A stretch of DNA of 46,385 nucleotides. It comes from Hypsibius dujardini. Lineage: Eukaryota > Tardigrada > Eutardigrada > Parachela > Hypsibiidae. The stretch lies in NCBI GenBank assembly GCA_001579985.1, contig LRSR01013995.1, forward strand, positions 1-46,385, in the 5' to 3' direction. Below the pieces are notes generated by a model. That model was not told the origin of the DNA. It worked only from the letters and a program-made list of their open reading frames with translations, and did no database searches. Below, piece by piece: positions 1-10,767 of the stretch. Positions within the stretch are counted from its first letter, which is position 1; each line of letters begins with the position of its first letter. The position numbers and the translations under genes are program-made.

Positions 1-560
1 CTGATAAGGGAATATCAGTTAATGACGTCAGTATTGGTTAGGGGGGTGGGGGTGCAAAAAATACCTGACGAACTCTGACTGGACGGGATGGAGGGGGGGG
101 GGCCGATGTCCTGACGTCAGCTTTGGTGTACCCAATAAGCTTAGAAATAATAAATTTTGGAATGTAGCACTATACATCCCTTGAATATGCCGGCAAGCTC
201 TGTGAAGATATGAATTTCACATAGTTCAGTGAAATTTGATAGGAGAGCTATGTGTGTGCTGTTCAGTAAACATTTTCACAGAAACCGAGCACGCCGTATC
301 AGCTGTTCATAGATTCATTCGTTAGTTCTTGACCCGAAATTCCCAAACGAGAGAGCTACCGGCGCGCAAACGAGACAGGCCCGATTTGAAGTGATAAAAA
401 CACATTCCAAATTTTTTTCTGTAATGGAAGGGGTCTATGGTTTCTGACGTCAGAAACTGAAGATCTATGGGATGTTACAAAATTCTGACGAACTCTGACG
501 TTAAGAGGGAGGGTGTTGGGTCGCAATAAAAATTACTGACATCATTAACGGATGTTCCTT
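1..560. repeat. Foldback / MITE-like element
   Basis: The left end (about 5-35, containing GTTAATGACGTCAGTA) matches the reverse complement of the right end (about 525-560, TACTGACATCATTAAC) with a few mismatches. The motif TGACGAACTCTGAC also occurs twice inside, near 66 and 486. I see no coding exon. This fits a non-autonomous DNA element, but target-site duplications cannot be judged because the left end lies at the window edge. Confidence 0.45.
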
Positions 561-1789
561 AATGGATTCCATTTGCTAGTACGGGAATAATTACCATGTT
601 ATCATAAGCTAAATGGAAATTCATCCATTGGCATTCCGGAAGGCTTTGCAGGCATTGGTAAAGCCACACCACTAGGATTAAGTAGATCTAACTCAAGCTT
701 TCAGTCCTAAATATAGCTCGAAAACAAGGCTTCAGTTTTCGCCGTGGTGGTGGGGTTACAATTTTGCTTCCTTACTCCGCGAAGGTGAGCAAGAGTTGTT
801 TTCTAAAGCACAAACAATGCCCAGTCTAACTTACTTAAAAAGAGGGCAAACATATCGATGATGCCGGACCCTTAAACGATCAAAAATTATCCACGGCTAT
901 ATGCGTAATTAGAGCTGTGCACGGTTTAAAACAATCAATCCACAAACGGCATTGCAGCCTCAATTTTTTAACCGCGACCGCACCGCACTGCAAAAAATTG
1001 ACAAAACCGCACCGCCGCGGACGGCAGATAAATTTTTCCCAACTTAACCGCAACATCGCACCACAGAAACCGTTCGATTCGATCCAAATTTGTCTCTATT
1101 ATTTTACAAAAACGGAATGTCCTCTGAAATCCCGAACATGGCGCAAAGTTGTCTTTAAGTCGGAACATCTGGTTTACGCATGGTTCTGTTCCATTTATGA
1201 ACTCCAGTGACTTGCCAACAGTGACGGTCATCCTGTGTCGCAGCTCTTACATTCAGACTTTCCAATTGGAAAATAAGATTCTGTATTTGTATAATTTAGT
1301 CTGTTGTCTTCGCTAAAAAATTAATATACTGCCGAAAGATTTGCCACTTTTGCTCTTAAATTGCTGTTTCAAATCTTCTTCGAAATAAATTAAAAAATAC
1401 TTCAAGAACAGTAGTACTTGTCATAGGAGCTGTAGTATTTCCTTGAATCAGACGCCCAAATCGGCCACGCTTTATCAGTTATTTTTTAGAAGGAAACGGC
1501 GGTTTGTAAATATTCGCAGCTCATTCTATCCAAACCAGTTTTCCCTTCGAATTAGTTTCGGATTTTTCATTCATTCCCTTCGTTTTTCTCATGCAATTTT
1601 TACAAAGGTTCTTGATGCAATGCCTGCAAAGTGATAGCAGTCGAGCCGTCGGATTAGATTGTCAAGATGGAAATTTCGGTATGTGGCTTCCTTAATTTTA
1701 GTAATGTCTGGTGCTGTTTGAGTGTTCAAATTCAAATTCGGAATTTCTTGATTTGCAGACTTCGGTAAAGTTTCGATTTTTTTGAACAG
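561..1789. other. No recognised gene
   Basis: AT-rich sequence. Short open frames occur on both strands (for example 917-1210), but none has a recognisable domain, a convincing splice site or a hydrophobic segment. I see no SDR exon here. Confidence 0.5.
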
Positions 1790-1949
1790 AATGGCCTACG
1801 TATCGCCTGAATACTGGCGGAGACAGACCCGAATACACCAATAACGTGTCGAATTGCGTGATTGTCATACGAGCCGAGATACTGGGAAATGCTGATGACC
1901 CAAACGGTGGACACATGCTTGAGATTATGGTCGGAGAGCTCGGTCCCTT
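1790..1949 (+). CDS. Possible orphan exon, unknown protein
   Basis: An open frame begins after a pyrimidine-rich AACAG acceptor and ends at a GTAAGT donor (1950). It reads as about 53 residues, including YRLNTGGDRPEYTNNVSN and GGHMLEIMVGELGP. The length, splice borders and composition suggest a real internal exon. A nearby ATG (1667) followed by a GTATGT donor does not join it in a compatible phase, and no downstream exon was found. I do not recognise the protein. It could be a fragment of a larger gene or chance. Confidence 0.22.
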
Positions 1950-2435
1950 GTAAGTCATGTGTATATATAAAAATGTTTTATGTTGGTTACCTTCATGTGG
2001 GTCGGTTCGGTGATCCTTTTGTCTAAAGCTGTAGTTTCAGTCAGAATAATATATATCTTTGTCTGCGTATTCATGCATTTCCTAAAGAGGGTATGATTGC
2101 GTTTCGTTAACACTAGATTCATACCTACAGTAGTAACGCCTGGGGACCAGTCAGGCTATTCGACGTTATTCGGAAAAATTCGACTGGCATGCCCGTGTTG
2201 TTCCAGAAGTTTACCGCAGCTGATCTTGCTGACTATGGTTACTACAAAACCAAAGAATTTAGGCGGTATTGTGGCTTGTACATAGTCAGACAACAGATGA
2301 ACAGACGGACAAACAAGCCGAAAGCCATACTGGCAAGCACTACATACCTGCAACATAGGCAGAAAGGCTAGCAGAGAGGCAGTGAGATTGGGAATAAAGC
2401 TGGCAGGCAGAAGAGCACCCACACAAAAAGATAGA

Positions 2436-2592
2436 TAATCAAACAGACAGACACACAAACAGACAGACAGACAGACGAACAAAGACAATTGGACAGACAG
2501 ACAGACAAGCAGACAAACAGTCAGACTAACAGACAGGAAGGAAGGGTGTAAGTTAGGTAGGCAGACTCCAGAACGACAGACAGACATAGCTG
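2436..2592. repeat. CAGA-type tetranucleotide microsatellite
   Basis: Imperfect repeats of ACAG/CAGA, interrupted by AAAC and GGAA variants. The long open frames over it on the minus strand (Cys/Leu/Ser-rich) are a by-product of the repeat. The same repeat family appears at 7566-7650, 8468-8730 and 39172-39245. Confidence 0.85.
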
Positions 2593-3256
2593 ATGAAGAT
2601 TGTAGAACGAACCTATAACAGCTTTTTTGTTTTTTTTTCTCCAAAATTGATAATGAGCATAGAAGAGGGAAAAATCAAACTTGTGTAACTGGAAATAAAA
2701 ACTGAGCACGGACATTCCAAATTGGCATACAATCTAAGGATCACACAAGGGTAGCATGTTCTCCGCACCGACAGATCCTGTATCATTAGCTTCTTTCCCC
2801 CTTTTTTCTTTGGTGCTGCAACGGTAGAGACCGGTTTTGGCTTGGTCACGCGACGGCGTGCACGGGCTTGCTTCGAGGGGCACTGGAGCAATACACTTGG
2901 AGCAGCCTAGCTTCCTCGACGACATTTCTTAGGCTGCTCCGCGAGGACCGGCAGTATTTAATTTTCGGCAGGATTGTGTAGCCGACGTCGTTTCTTAGGT
3001 GGCTTTGCGATTGCGTCTGGAGTTTCTCCGCTTCCCGTCCCGTCCGAATAAGTGCTGCTCGTGTACAAAGGATGTCGCTTTCTTGATGAAATTAACAATG
3101 AGAATCAACTGTTCTAAGGTGGCTCATTCCAGTGCCCTTACCTCATACCCCCTGAGGTTTTTTAGACTAAAAATAGCAAAATCATGCCAATGCTCCCCCT
3201 TTGGATTTCCAGCAAAATCTTGCCCCCGTACCGGAAGGTCTGGACGCGTCTAACTA

Positions 3257-4151
3257 GGGGCGATTTTTAAGTGCCGATCGCAGATTCATTTTAAAATAGT
3301 TTTTTAATTTAAAACTATTTTAGTAGTGAATATAAAAATTATTTCGCCGGTAAAAGCCTGAGAACTTGTTTTGGCAAAATCCCAAAGTTTGCTGCAGAGG
3401 AATTGCTGCTTTGGATTTACTAGTGTGATTTACTTATTGATTGCGTGATTGACTGCGAATTGCTTTCATATTGCTTGATTGTTGATTGGTGGATGTTTGC
3501 TTCATTTTGACATTGGGCATTGATTGTATAATCAAACAATTATTTCCTTAACGGTCGCTTGATTATTGATTGAATGATATTTGCTCCACTGCTTGACGCA
3601 GCAATTGATTGTTTGATCGAACTATTAATACCTTCACCTTCGCTTGATTAGAACGTTAGAAAGTCATTTCGTTTGTTGTGATTTTTGAATTATCATAATA
3701 TTACTCATACATATTAGCTTGTTTATAATATGTGAATTAAATCTCTTGTGAGACAAACGAAACGATAGCACTAATCGACCGAGTCTCGCTTTTGGGGTTT
3801 TTATATGGCGAGTTAGCCTTAATCGCTAGCATCAAAACAAATGAAGCAAAAATCAGTCAATCAACAGGCAAGCAATGCAGTCGGTAAATATTGTTTGATC
3901 AAACAATCATGCCAATGAAACAGTCAAGCAAACATCAATCAATCAACAATCAAGCAATATGAAAGCATTTTGCAATCAATTAAGCAATCATAAAGGAAGT
4001 TACAATAGTAAATCCAAAGCAGCAATTCCTAACTTTGGGATTTTGCCAAAAAAGGTTTACCGGCGAAAATTTTAGTATTCACTACTAAAATAGCTCTAAA
4101 TTAAAAAAGTATTTTAAAATGAATTTGCGATCGGCACTTGAAAATCGCCCC
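3257..4151. repeat. Long foldback element with ~290-bp inverted arms
   Basis: The left arm (3257-3545) begins GGGGCGATTTTTAAGTGCC. The right arm (3880-4151) is its reverse complement, ending GGCACTTGAAAATCGCCCC, with matching blocks throughout (ACTACTAAAATAG, TTTGCCAAAA, AAATCCAAAGCAGCAATTCC). The roughly 330-bp centre is unique. No transposase frame is visible, so this is a non-autonomous foldback/MITE. No clear target-site duplication was found at its edges. Confidence 0.85.
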
Positions 4152-4560
4152 AAATAAGGGTGACAGGCATTACACCGTTTTGGACTTTGTTACATTTTTC
4201 CAAATCTTTGAACCACCATATTCCGGAACCCTTCAAAATGGATTGAAACAATCAATAGAAACACACTGGAACTGCCTGATCGAATTGTTGTTGCTCCGCG
4301 GGCATTCATCGCACTTTATTATTTTTTCGACAGGGGACGCCACGTTGCTCTTTTACAACCGCCCGCACGGTGGCGTGGCAATCGCGAATGCATTTCCCTT
4401 TTCCAAAATTTAGAACCTAGTAGAACTAGATTAAACTAGTAAAACTAGATTAAAAACACAAAAAGCAATCCACTATTTTTTATATTTTCCGAGTCCTATT
4501 CTATAGCGTCGTATGCGGTCAAGGTCTTAGCAGCCTAATTCTGATGCCTCATCGAACTTT
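4152..4560. other. 3' flank of SDR gene A
   Basis: Sequence between the foldback element and the stop codon of gene A. It is AT-rich near 4410-4500 (TAGTAGAACTAGATTAAACTAG repeated in short units). No gene or exon is recognised. Confidence 0.4.
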
Positions 4561-5354
4561 CTAAACGACTGCCGGAACAATGGTCAGCTCGGTGATGACA
4601 ACGTGTGACGGCGTCCCCAGAACGTACAGCACCGCGTCAGCCACGTCCTTCCCCTGCAAGGCCGCCCTTTTAAAGAAGTGTCCGCGCTCTGAGTCCTTTC
4701 TCGCTCCTTCGATCAAGGGCGTGTCCGTAAGTCCGGGACTTAGGCTCTATTTATCGAAAAGATATTTACTATTTATACTAAATGTATATCATACTCGTAA
4801 CATCCACAATTGAAAATGCTTTAAAGTTGCTCGTACGGTCACTCGAATCTTGCTCTTTTTGGCAGCCAACTCAGTCGACAGGGCCGTGGTCAAGGCCTTC
4901 AACATATGCTTTGTCCCGGTGTAGAAGTTTGTTCCGTAATTCATTGCAGGCACTGAGTGACCGGCCATGCTATCGTACATGGAACCGATTAATGAAAAGT
5001 AAAATGATGTGTGTATTTTAAATTATAATATAGGGACCGTTTGTCATGTTGTATCACATCTTGTATATTATTAGTAAGATTATCCACCAGAAATTGTATT
5101 AAATTGTATTAAATGTACTGAATTATATTAAATGTTTTAAATTGAATTCAATCATACAGAATTGTTGCGGTGCAATTAAATGCATCAGGTATACAGAACT
5201 GTATATTACAGTATATACAGTTTAGCATTGTACAATGTAGGTATTATTGAAGTACAGGTACGAACAATTGTAAGTTACAGTCCGGTCGTTTCCTAAAGTC
5301 ACCCCTTTTTCTGTCCTAACAACAGCAACAATTTCCATTCAGTACCGAAAAGTA

Positions 5355-5580
5355 CTTTGCTTCTCACTTTCCTAGCCAAATTTCAATTTTGATTTGATTG
5401 GCATTCGCGAAATATTTTTTGGAGATCAAGGGGTGGAGCTGTATAGGAACTTTGTTGTAATGGTGAGCGTATTCTTCAAAGATTGATCCAAAGCTCCACC
5501 CCCTGGTTTTTGAAAAATTTGGCTGACGTTAATCCATTTCAGATTGAATTCTGGATAGGATGAGATTAAGAAAAGTTTAC
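5355..5580. repeat. Foldback element with GGGGTGGAGCT core
   Basis: Imperfect inverted arms flank a short spacer. The inner arms read AAGGGGTGGAGCT (about 5429) and AGCTCCACCCCCTGG (about 5491), and the arms extend through CCAAATTT...TTTGGCTGACG. It lies in intron 3 of SDR gene A. The same core occurs in the elements at 13534-13740 and 38317-38955. Confidence 0.6.
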
Positions 5581-5695
5581 TGCGGTATACAGAGTAAAGG
5601 CTGAGTTGCACTATACCGGAATGGTTACTGCGGACAGAAAACGAGATAACAGGAAATAGGCCGTGCTCTTCTTTGCAGTATAACATACTACTGTT

Positions 5696-6035
5696 GCACT
5701 TTATGTAACATATGTAACGTATGTAACATAATGTAACATAGGTAACATAATGTAACAATGTAACGTATGAAACATAATGTAACATATGTAACATAATGTA
5801 ACAATGTAACGTATGAAACATAATGTAACATATGTAACATAATGTAACACATGAAACATAATGTAACGTATAAAACATAATGTAGCATATGTAACATAAT
5901 GTAACATAATTTAACATAGATAACATATGTAACACATGAAACATAATGTAAAGTATGAAACATAATGTAACATAATGTAACATAGGTAACATATGTAACA
6001 CATCTAACACATAAAACATATGTAACATAAGTATA
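5696..6035. repeat. ATGTAACATA minisatellite
   Basis: About 340 bp of degenerate tandem copies of a ~10-bp unit (ATGTAACATA with variants such as ATGTAACGT and ATGAAACATA). It lies in intron 3 of SDR gene A and ends 20 bp before exon 3. The minus-strand open frames over it, rich in CYIMLHML, are products of the repeat. Confidence 0.9.
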
Positions 6036-7565
6036 ACACCGGTAGTACCACCGTACCTGTTGATATTGACAATGTGTCCTGTTTCAATGCCGTCTTTTTC
6101 CAGCAATCTCAAGGTTTCTGTTGTAGAAATTGTGATCGCAAGAATATTAAGCTGTAGTCAGAAATGTTTACTTTTTATTTTTATTCAAGAGTACACGCGA
6201 AGAACATACATTCCCCTTAAAACCCACCTCGAACATGGTTCGCCACGCAGTTGTGTCTCCGTCCACCAGGTTTCCCAGAGTGCATGTTCCAGCATTGTTC
6301 ACCAAAATATCGACATGGCCAAATTAGTTTCGATCTCCTTGAAGAGACTGAGGATTTCCTCCTCTTTGACAAGATCACACTTGATGGATGTCAGCGTTGC
6401 TGAGTTTGCGGTCGATTCTGACTGCAGGGTCTGCAGTAAGAGACAAATTTAGAGTTCACAATTTTTGGAAAGTATTTTCAGAATATATAAAATCGGTTCT
6501 TATAAAAAGTAATTTCAGATATGCTACTGCAATTTTGTTTCATATATTATGGATGTTCCATAATCAGGATGTAACCGATAGATTACTAGTAGTCTCGAAT
6601 GGTAGCCATTAATATGTTAAAAAACAATTGCTTAGGCAGATTCATTTCAGACCAGCCAATTTTGAAAATTACTCGAACAATTTTTCTGATTTCTTTCTAT
6701 TTTGATTTTTTACCATCGGGAAGATACATTTGTATTTTGTATACGCTATTTTATGGACTAGCGTTTATGAATAATTTTTGGCATGGTTAACCATAATATA
6801 TATTTTATATAACAATATATATATATGTATTGTATTTTATATTTTATTATATATTTTAGAAAACGATCGTTCTTTCGTGAAATTCCCAATTGCAAAGAAT
6901 ATGCACAAAAATGCAGCCTAAGTGATCCAAAATTAGTAGTGCGCTAAATTACTGTTCGGGTTAATCACCGATGATTAAAGTTGATATTAGAGTCGATAAA
7001 TTGTATATCAAGTAAAAGTTCAAACCCCATGACGACAAATACCTCGAGCGAAGCAATATTGCGAGCACAGCCGATAACGTTGACACCAGCTTCGAGAAGG
7101 CCAACGGTAACAGCGTACCCGATTCCTGCGGAAGCCCCAGTCACCAAGGCGGTCTTTCCCCGCCATCGATCCATGGCTCCGTGGTCCTGATATATACTGA
7201 AAGTACTGACGTTTTTACAACAAGAAAGCAAGTGTTTTTTGGAGATATTTGTCAGTATTGGATATACGGAAGCACAAAGAGAAAACTGAGCTATATACAA
7301 CCGGTGCCTGGAATCCTCGGATGTTAGTACTACAGTACCACCACAGTGAAATAAGTACTAGCATACCGTGTTATTACTTGTAGTGCAAGGCCGTCGTGAT
7401 AAGACTCCGCGGATGCCCAATACAATGTTATATCGCGTTTATTAACTATTAATCCGAATCTCAGTTTCAGCGATTACTAGCCGCGTTCCGAAAGTGTTCA
7501 TAAGTAAAAAAGGATCGAGCCGTCTGAGGCTGGTATAACAAAATGAAAGAATACAAAGATATCAA

Positions 7566-7650
7566 TGGACGACAAACAGACAGATAGACAGACAGACAAA
7601 CAGAGAGAGAGACAGACGTAAAGGCAGTTGACAGACAGACACATACAGAG
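7566..7650. repeat. CAGA microsatellite between genes A and B
   Basis: Short run of GACAGACAGACAG with AGAGAGAG interruptions in the gap between the 5' end of gene A and the 3' end of gene B (7175-7806). I see nothing else in that gap. Confidence 0.8.
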
Positions 7651-7806
7651 ACAGGTACATTATACAGTTTCCAGCATATTGTCAACGTCCATAATCATCG
7701 AAGATTAGAGCAAGCGTCGGAATGCACAGCAGCTTTGAAACAATTTTCTAAGAACTCTGCAACAGGTTATTTGAATGGGTACTGCTGGATACTACAATTA
7801 GCCGCG

Positions 7807-8605
7807 TCACGAAGGTCCGGGAGTGATGGTTAGTTCGGTGACGACAACGTTCGGCGGCGTGCCCAAGATGTACAGAACCGCATCAGCGATATCTTTGCCC
7901 TCCAAGGCGGCGCGGGTCCAGATTTGTCCGTGCTCGGAGCTCTTTTGGATGTTGGCCACGAGCGGGGTGTTAACTAAACCAGGACTTAGACTCTGAAATG
8001 AGCAGAAATTTATGAAAAGCCGAGATCGCGTCATCTGTACTCTTTGCCATGAAATCGGGAAATTTCACTTACGGTGACTCGGATCTTGCTCTTCTTTTGG
8101 GAGAGTTCGTGGATGAGACCTTTGGTCAGAGCAGTGATCATGTGCTTGGTGGCGGAATAGTAGTAGGAACCCATATTGACAGGGTAGATGGTGTGACCAG
8201 CGACACTGGAGATGCAAGGTCATTGGTCAAATATGAATTAATTTCAGTAAGAAATCTGAAATGGTAACGTTACCTGTTAATATTGATTATATGCCCCGTA
8301 TCGAGTCCATCCTTTTCCAGAAGTTTCAGGAACTCGCGTGTACATATATTGGTAGCAAGGATATTGAGCTGAAATGTGAAAGGATGCGTTATTATACCAC
8401 GCACAAACCTTATTTGACATTTAAGACCGACTGTGGCTTTGCCGTGTTGATTGCTAGACTGTATTATTGTGTTCCTGTCTGTCTGCTTGTCTGCTTGTCT
8501 GCTTGTCTGCCTGTCTGCCTGCCTACCTGCCTGCGTACTTTTCTGTCACTCTGTCTTGACTTTCTTTCTTGTGTCTGTGTCTGTGTCTGTCTGTCTGTCT
8601 GTCTG

Positions 8606-8640
<35 letters not shown>

Positions 8641-9230
8641 ATGCGTGCCTTGGGGCAGTCTGTCTGCCTGTCTGTCTGCCTGTCTGCCTACCTGTCTGTC
8701 TGCTTGCTTGCCTTTCGCCTTTTGCCTGCTTGCTTGCCAGCTTGTCGAAGCTTTTTATCGAAATGTCTGAAAATTTGCCCTTACATCTAACATAGTGCGC
8801 CATCCTTCCGTGTCTGCGTCAGAAAGATTCCCCAGAATCGCAGTGCCGGCGTTATTAATCAGGATATCAGCGTGATCAAAGTTGGCTTGAATCTCCTTGA
8901 ACAGCAGCAAAATTTCCTCCTCCTTTGAGAGATCACTTTTAAGAGCCGTGAGTTTCCCCGCATGCGACGGCAGTTTGCTCTGTAGTTCCTAAAATCCGAA
9001 TTTCAACCTCATTAGAAGAGAAACCCACCATACTGCCAATAACAATTCTGCAAAGAAAACATTCGTTTTTGGCATTGATTACTGCTCGGTACTCGTACCT
9101 CCAGGGATGTAGGATTTCGAGCACATCCCACGACATTGATACCAGCTTCCAGGAGGCTGGTGGTGATGGCGTACCCTATACCCGCCGAAGCTCCCGTAAC
9201 CACCGCGGTCTTCCCTCGCCATCGGTCCAT
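7807..9230 (-). CDS. SDR gene B, DHRS11-like reductase
   Basis: Five exons (minus strand): 9099-9230, 8785-8988, 8274-8368, 8073-8205, 7807-7992, all GT-AG, giving 750 nt and 249 aa. Exon 1 opens MDRWRGK and has TGASAGIG at residues 12-19, then CARN (an Arg typical of NADP-preferring members). Exon 2 has ILINNAG and exon 3 CTREFLKLLEKDG. The catalytic Ser codon is split across intron 3 (AG|T). Exon 4 has YYSATK (YxxxK). Members of this family reduce carbonyls or oxidise alcohols: human DHRS11 acts on steroids and dicarbonyls, and insect relatives oxidise farnesol. The substrate here is unknown. Intron 2 holds a large TCTG microsatellite. All reading frames and splice sites are intact. Confidence 0.9.
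8468..8730. repeat. TCTG/CTTG microsatellite in intron 2 of gene B
   Basis: About 260 bp of imperfect TCTG and CTGC repeats, including a nearly pure (GTCT)n block at about 8588-8640. It lies wholly within intron 2 of gene B and ends about 55 bp from exon 2. The long open frames across it (Cys/Leu/Val/Ser on plus, Arg/Gln/Thr on minus) come from the repeat. Confidence 0.9.
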
Positions 9231-10767
9231 TTTAATAGTGGAATCAGTTGAAAGTGAGGCTCAGCTCGGTCTGTTGGAACATATAAAAACTGAGAAGCTC
9301 AGACGTATGATGGAATAAATACCGCGTAAGCAAAACAATGACGTGCATTTCAAGTTTACCTTAAGAATTCAATAAAATCTGCACGATCACTATGTTTGAC
9401 CCGATTGATCGCTGAGAGTCGACGTTCCACTGATCATACCTGTCCGTACCGAATCGCATTACATCCCGCTAATTTTTGCCGCATCATGCAATAGCAAAAT
9501 AAAACGTGCAAAAGTGTGAACTCATACTGTACGTCTTCTTCGATCGATACAGTATACTGTATACCAAACTGCAATGACGAGTGACGTACTGTACAATAGT
9601 ATGAAACAAAACAAGTCACACAAACTTCGCAAAGTGCTGCAGACTGCTACAATTAAACAACTTCGTGTTAGTGAGGTGTTCTTGATTTTCCTTATTTCTG
9701 TTCTTGTTATTGAGTTTACTTAACGATCGCGTCTTGATTTTTAGTACACGTTCCGACAGAAACATATGTGCATATCCAACCGTAGACGCGTCCAGGGGAA
9801 AAGGAGGAGGGGCAGGCGCCGCAGGCGACTTTTTCGCTCTTGCTTGCAATTTGCCTATCCAAAATTCAATAACAGTAAATGGGAACCCTTACCTTACTTT
9901 TTCGGTTTATCAAAAATTAGCAAGAGGGGAGTATTACCTCTTTTTTTCAAAACCTGTGGACCGATGGGGGGAGACAAATGCCCTTGCCGCCCCCTTAAAT
10001 GCGTCACTGGCTCCAGCATGCAGAAGAGAGGCTGGAAAGGAGTCCGTGGTGCACTTTTCCTACGCTTTAACATACAGTTATAAGTTTTGATTGTTGTATT
10101 AATTGTATCGTCGCGCATTCATTTCTCCAAATCCGTTTTTGACTTGGGAGGTCTGACTTCTCCAGTACGCGGGTTGTCACACCAGTTATTGGACTAACCG
10201 CTTTTGATGTCATGTCATAGGGACTCGCGTTCGGGCACTCCAGGTCGCGACCCACAACAGCGCCCCCCCCCCTCCGCTTTGCTCCTTCAAATGCAAACCT
10301 AGGAAGCCCCTTGAAGCGCCGTTAGATTGGCTAGCCTAAGCAAATTATTACTTCCAAATTATTTACAGTTCTAAAAAAGGTTTTCTCGCAAATTGTTCCT
10401 GATGTCAACTTTAATGAACCGAACCGAACCGAAATCGTAATGAACCAAAATTCGGGAGACACTGATGCAAAAGTTTAACTCGCAAAAGCGCTGCCGGCGG
10501 GTGAGCTCCCATCACCTCAATTTAAATGTCATCTTCTACTATTGAGCAGCAATTCTTGCCAAATTTATATCACTGTACTTAAGAGGTATTAAGTAATCCA
10601 CACCTTCTGTAGCTCTCAGCCCTGTCGTTTTTATCCTGATTTTTCTTGGTAAAAATGATTGAAAGAAACGCGGCTTGCCTCTGTCAAACTTCGTCCTGTT
10701 AATTGCAATGCATTGTGATTATAGCTACAGCAGAGGTTTGCTATGACCGTTTATCCAAGTATCTGGA
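9231..10767. other. Intergenic, B to C
   Basis: No gene recognised. About 9434-9620 is AT-rich. The open frames at 9704-10090 have no domain I can identify. From about 10153 to 10767 the DNA is a near copy of 17833-18409, which flanks gene E in the same way (shared GCGGGTTGTCACACCAGTT, CATAGGGACTCGCGTTCGG). A ~58-bp stretch at 10094-10152 recurs at 13083-13140. Confidence 0.5.
10094..10152. repeat. 58-bp dispersed repeat, copy 1
   Basis: Contains TCGTCGCGCATTCATTTCTC and then CCGTTTTTGACTTGGGAGGT. The stretch at 13083-13140 is almost identical (TTTTTAACTTGGGAGGT). It abuts the left end of the C/E duplicated block here, and lies just 3' of gene D in its second position. Confidence 0.75.

Larger units (their letters stand above)
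4561..7174 (-). pseudogene. SDR gene A, DHRS11-like, one frameshift
   Basis: Exons (minus strand): 7043-7174, 6228-6430, 6057-6151, 4837-4969, 4561-4746, all with GT-AG borders. Exon 1 encodes MDRWRGKTALVTGASAGIGY, with the TGxxxGxG dinucleotide-binding loop. Exon 4 has FYTGTK (YxxxK) and exon 5 ends ELTIVPAVV-stop. Exon 2 is 203 nt where the family has 204. One base is missing near 6322, just before the GHVDILVNNAG block, so the frame shifts and meets a stop. The other four exons are open, so this is either a very young pseudogene or a sequencing error. Intron 3 is 1,087 bp and carries a minisatellite and a foldback element. Exon 3 lacks the usual CTRE motif (STTE). If intact, the product would be a cytosolic NADP(H) oxidoreductase of about 247 aa. 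Confidence 0.85.

Noticed and set aside
2734-3060. Basic minus-strand frames (AAPKKKGGKK, PPKKRRR) suggesting a histone H1-like or nuclear protein
   Set aside because: The basic blocks lie in frames broken by stops, with no start, no clear splice sites and no recognised domain. It could be a decayed fragment but cannot be supported.
5426-6112. 228-codon minus-strand open frame rich in CYIMLHML
   Set aside because: It follows the ATGTAACATA minisatellite and extends through intron 3 into exon 3 of gene A. The repeat simply lacks stop codons in that frame.
8468-8730. Possible CRISPR-like or regularly spaced repeat array
   Set aside because: The units are 4 bp with no spacers, in a eukaryotic intron. 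It is a microsatellite.
8451-8803. Long Cys/Leu-rich (plus) and Arg/Gln/Thr-rich (minus) open frames
   Set aside because: They are translations of the TCTG/CAGA microsatellite in intron 2 of gene B. Similar frames at 2156-2644 and 7467-7685 have the same origin.
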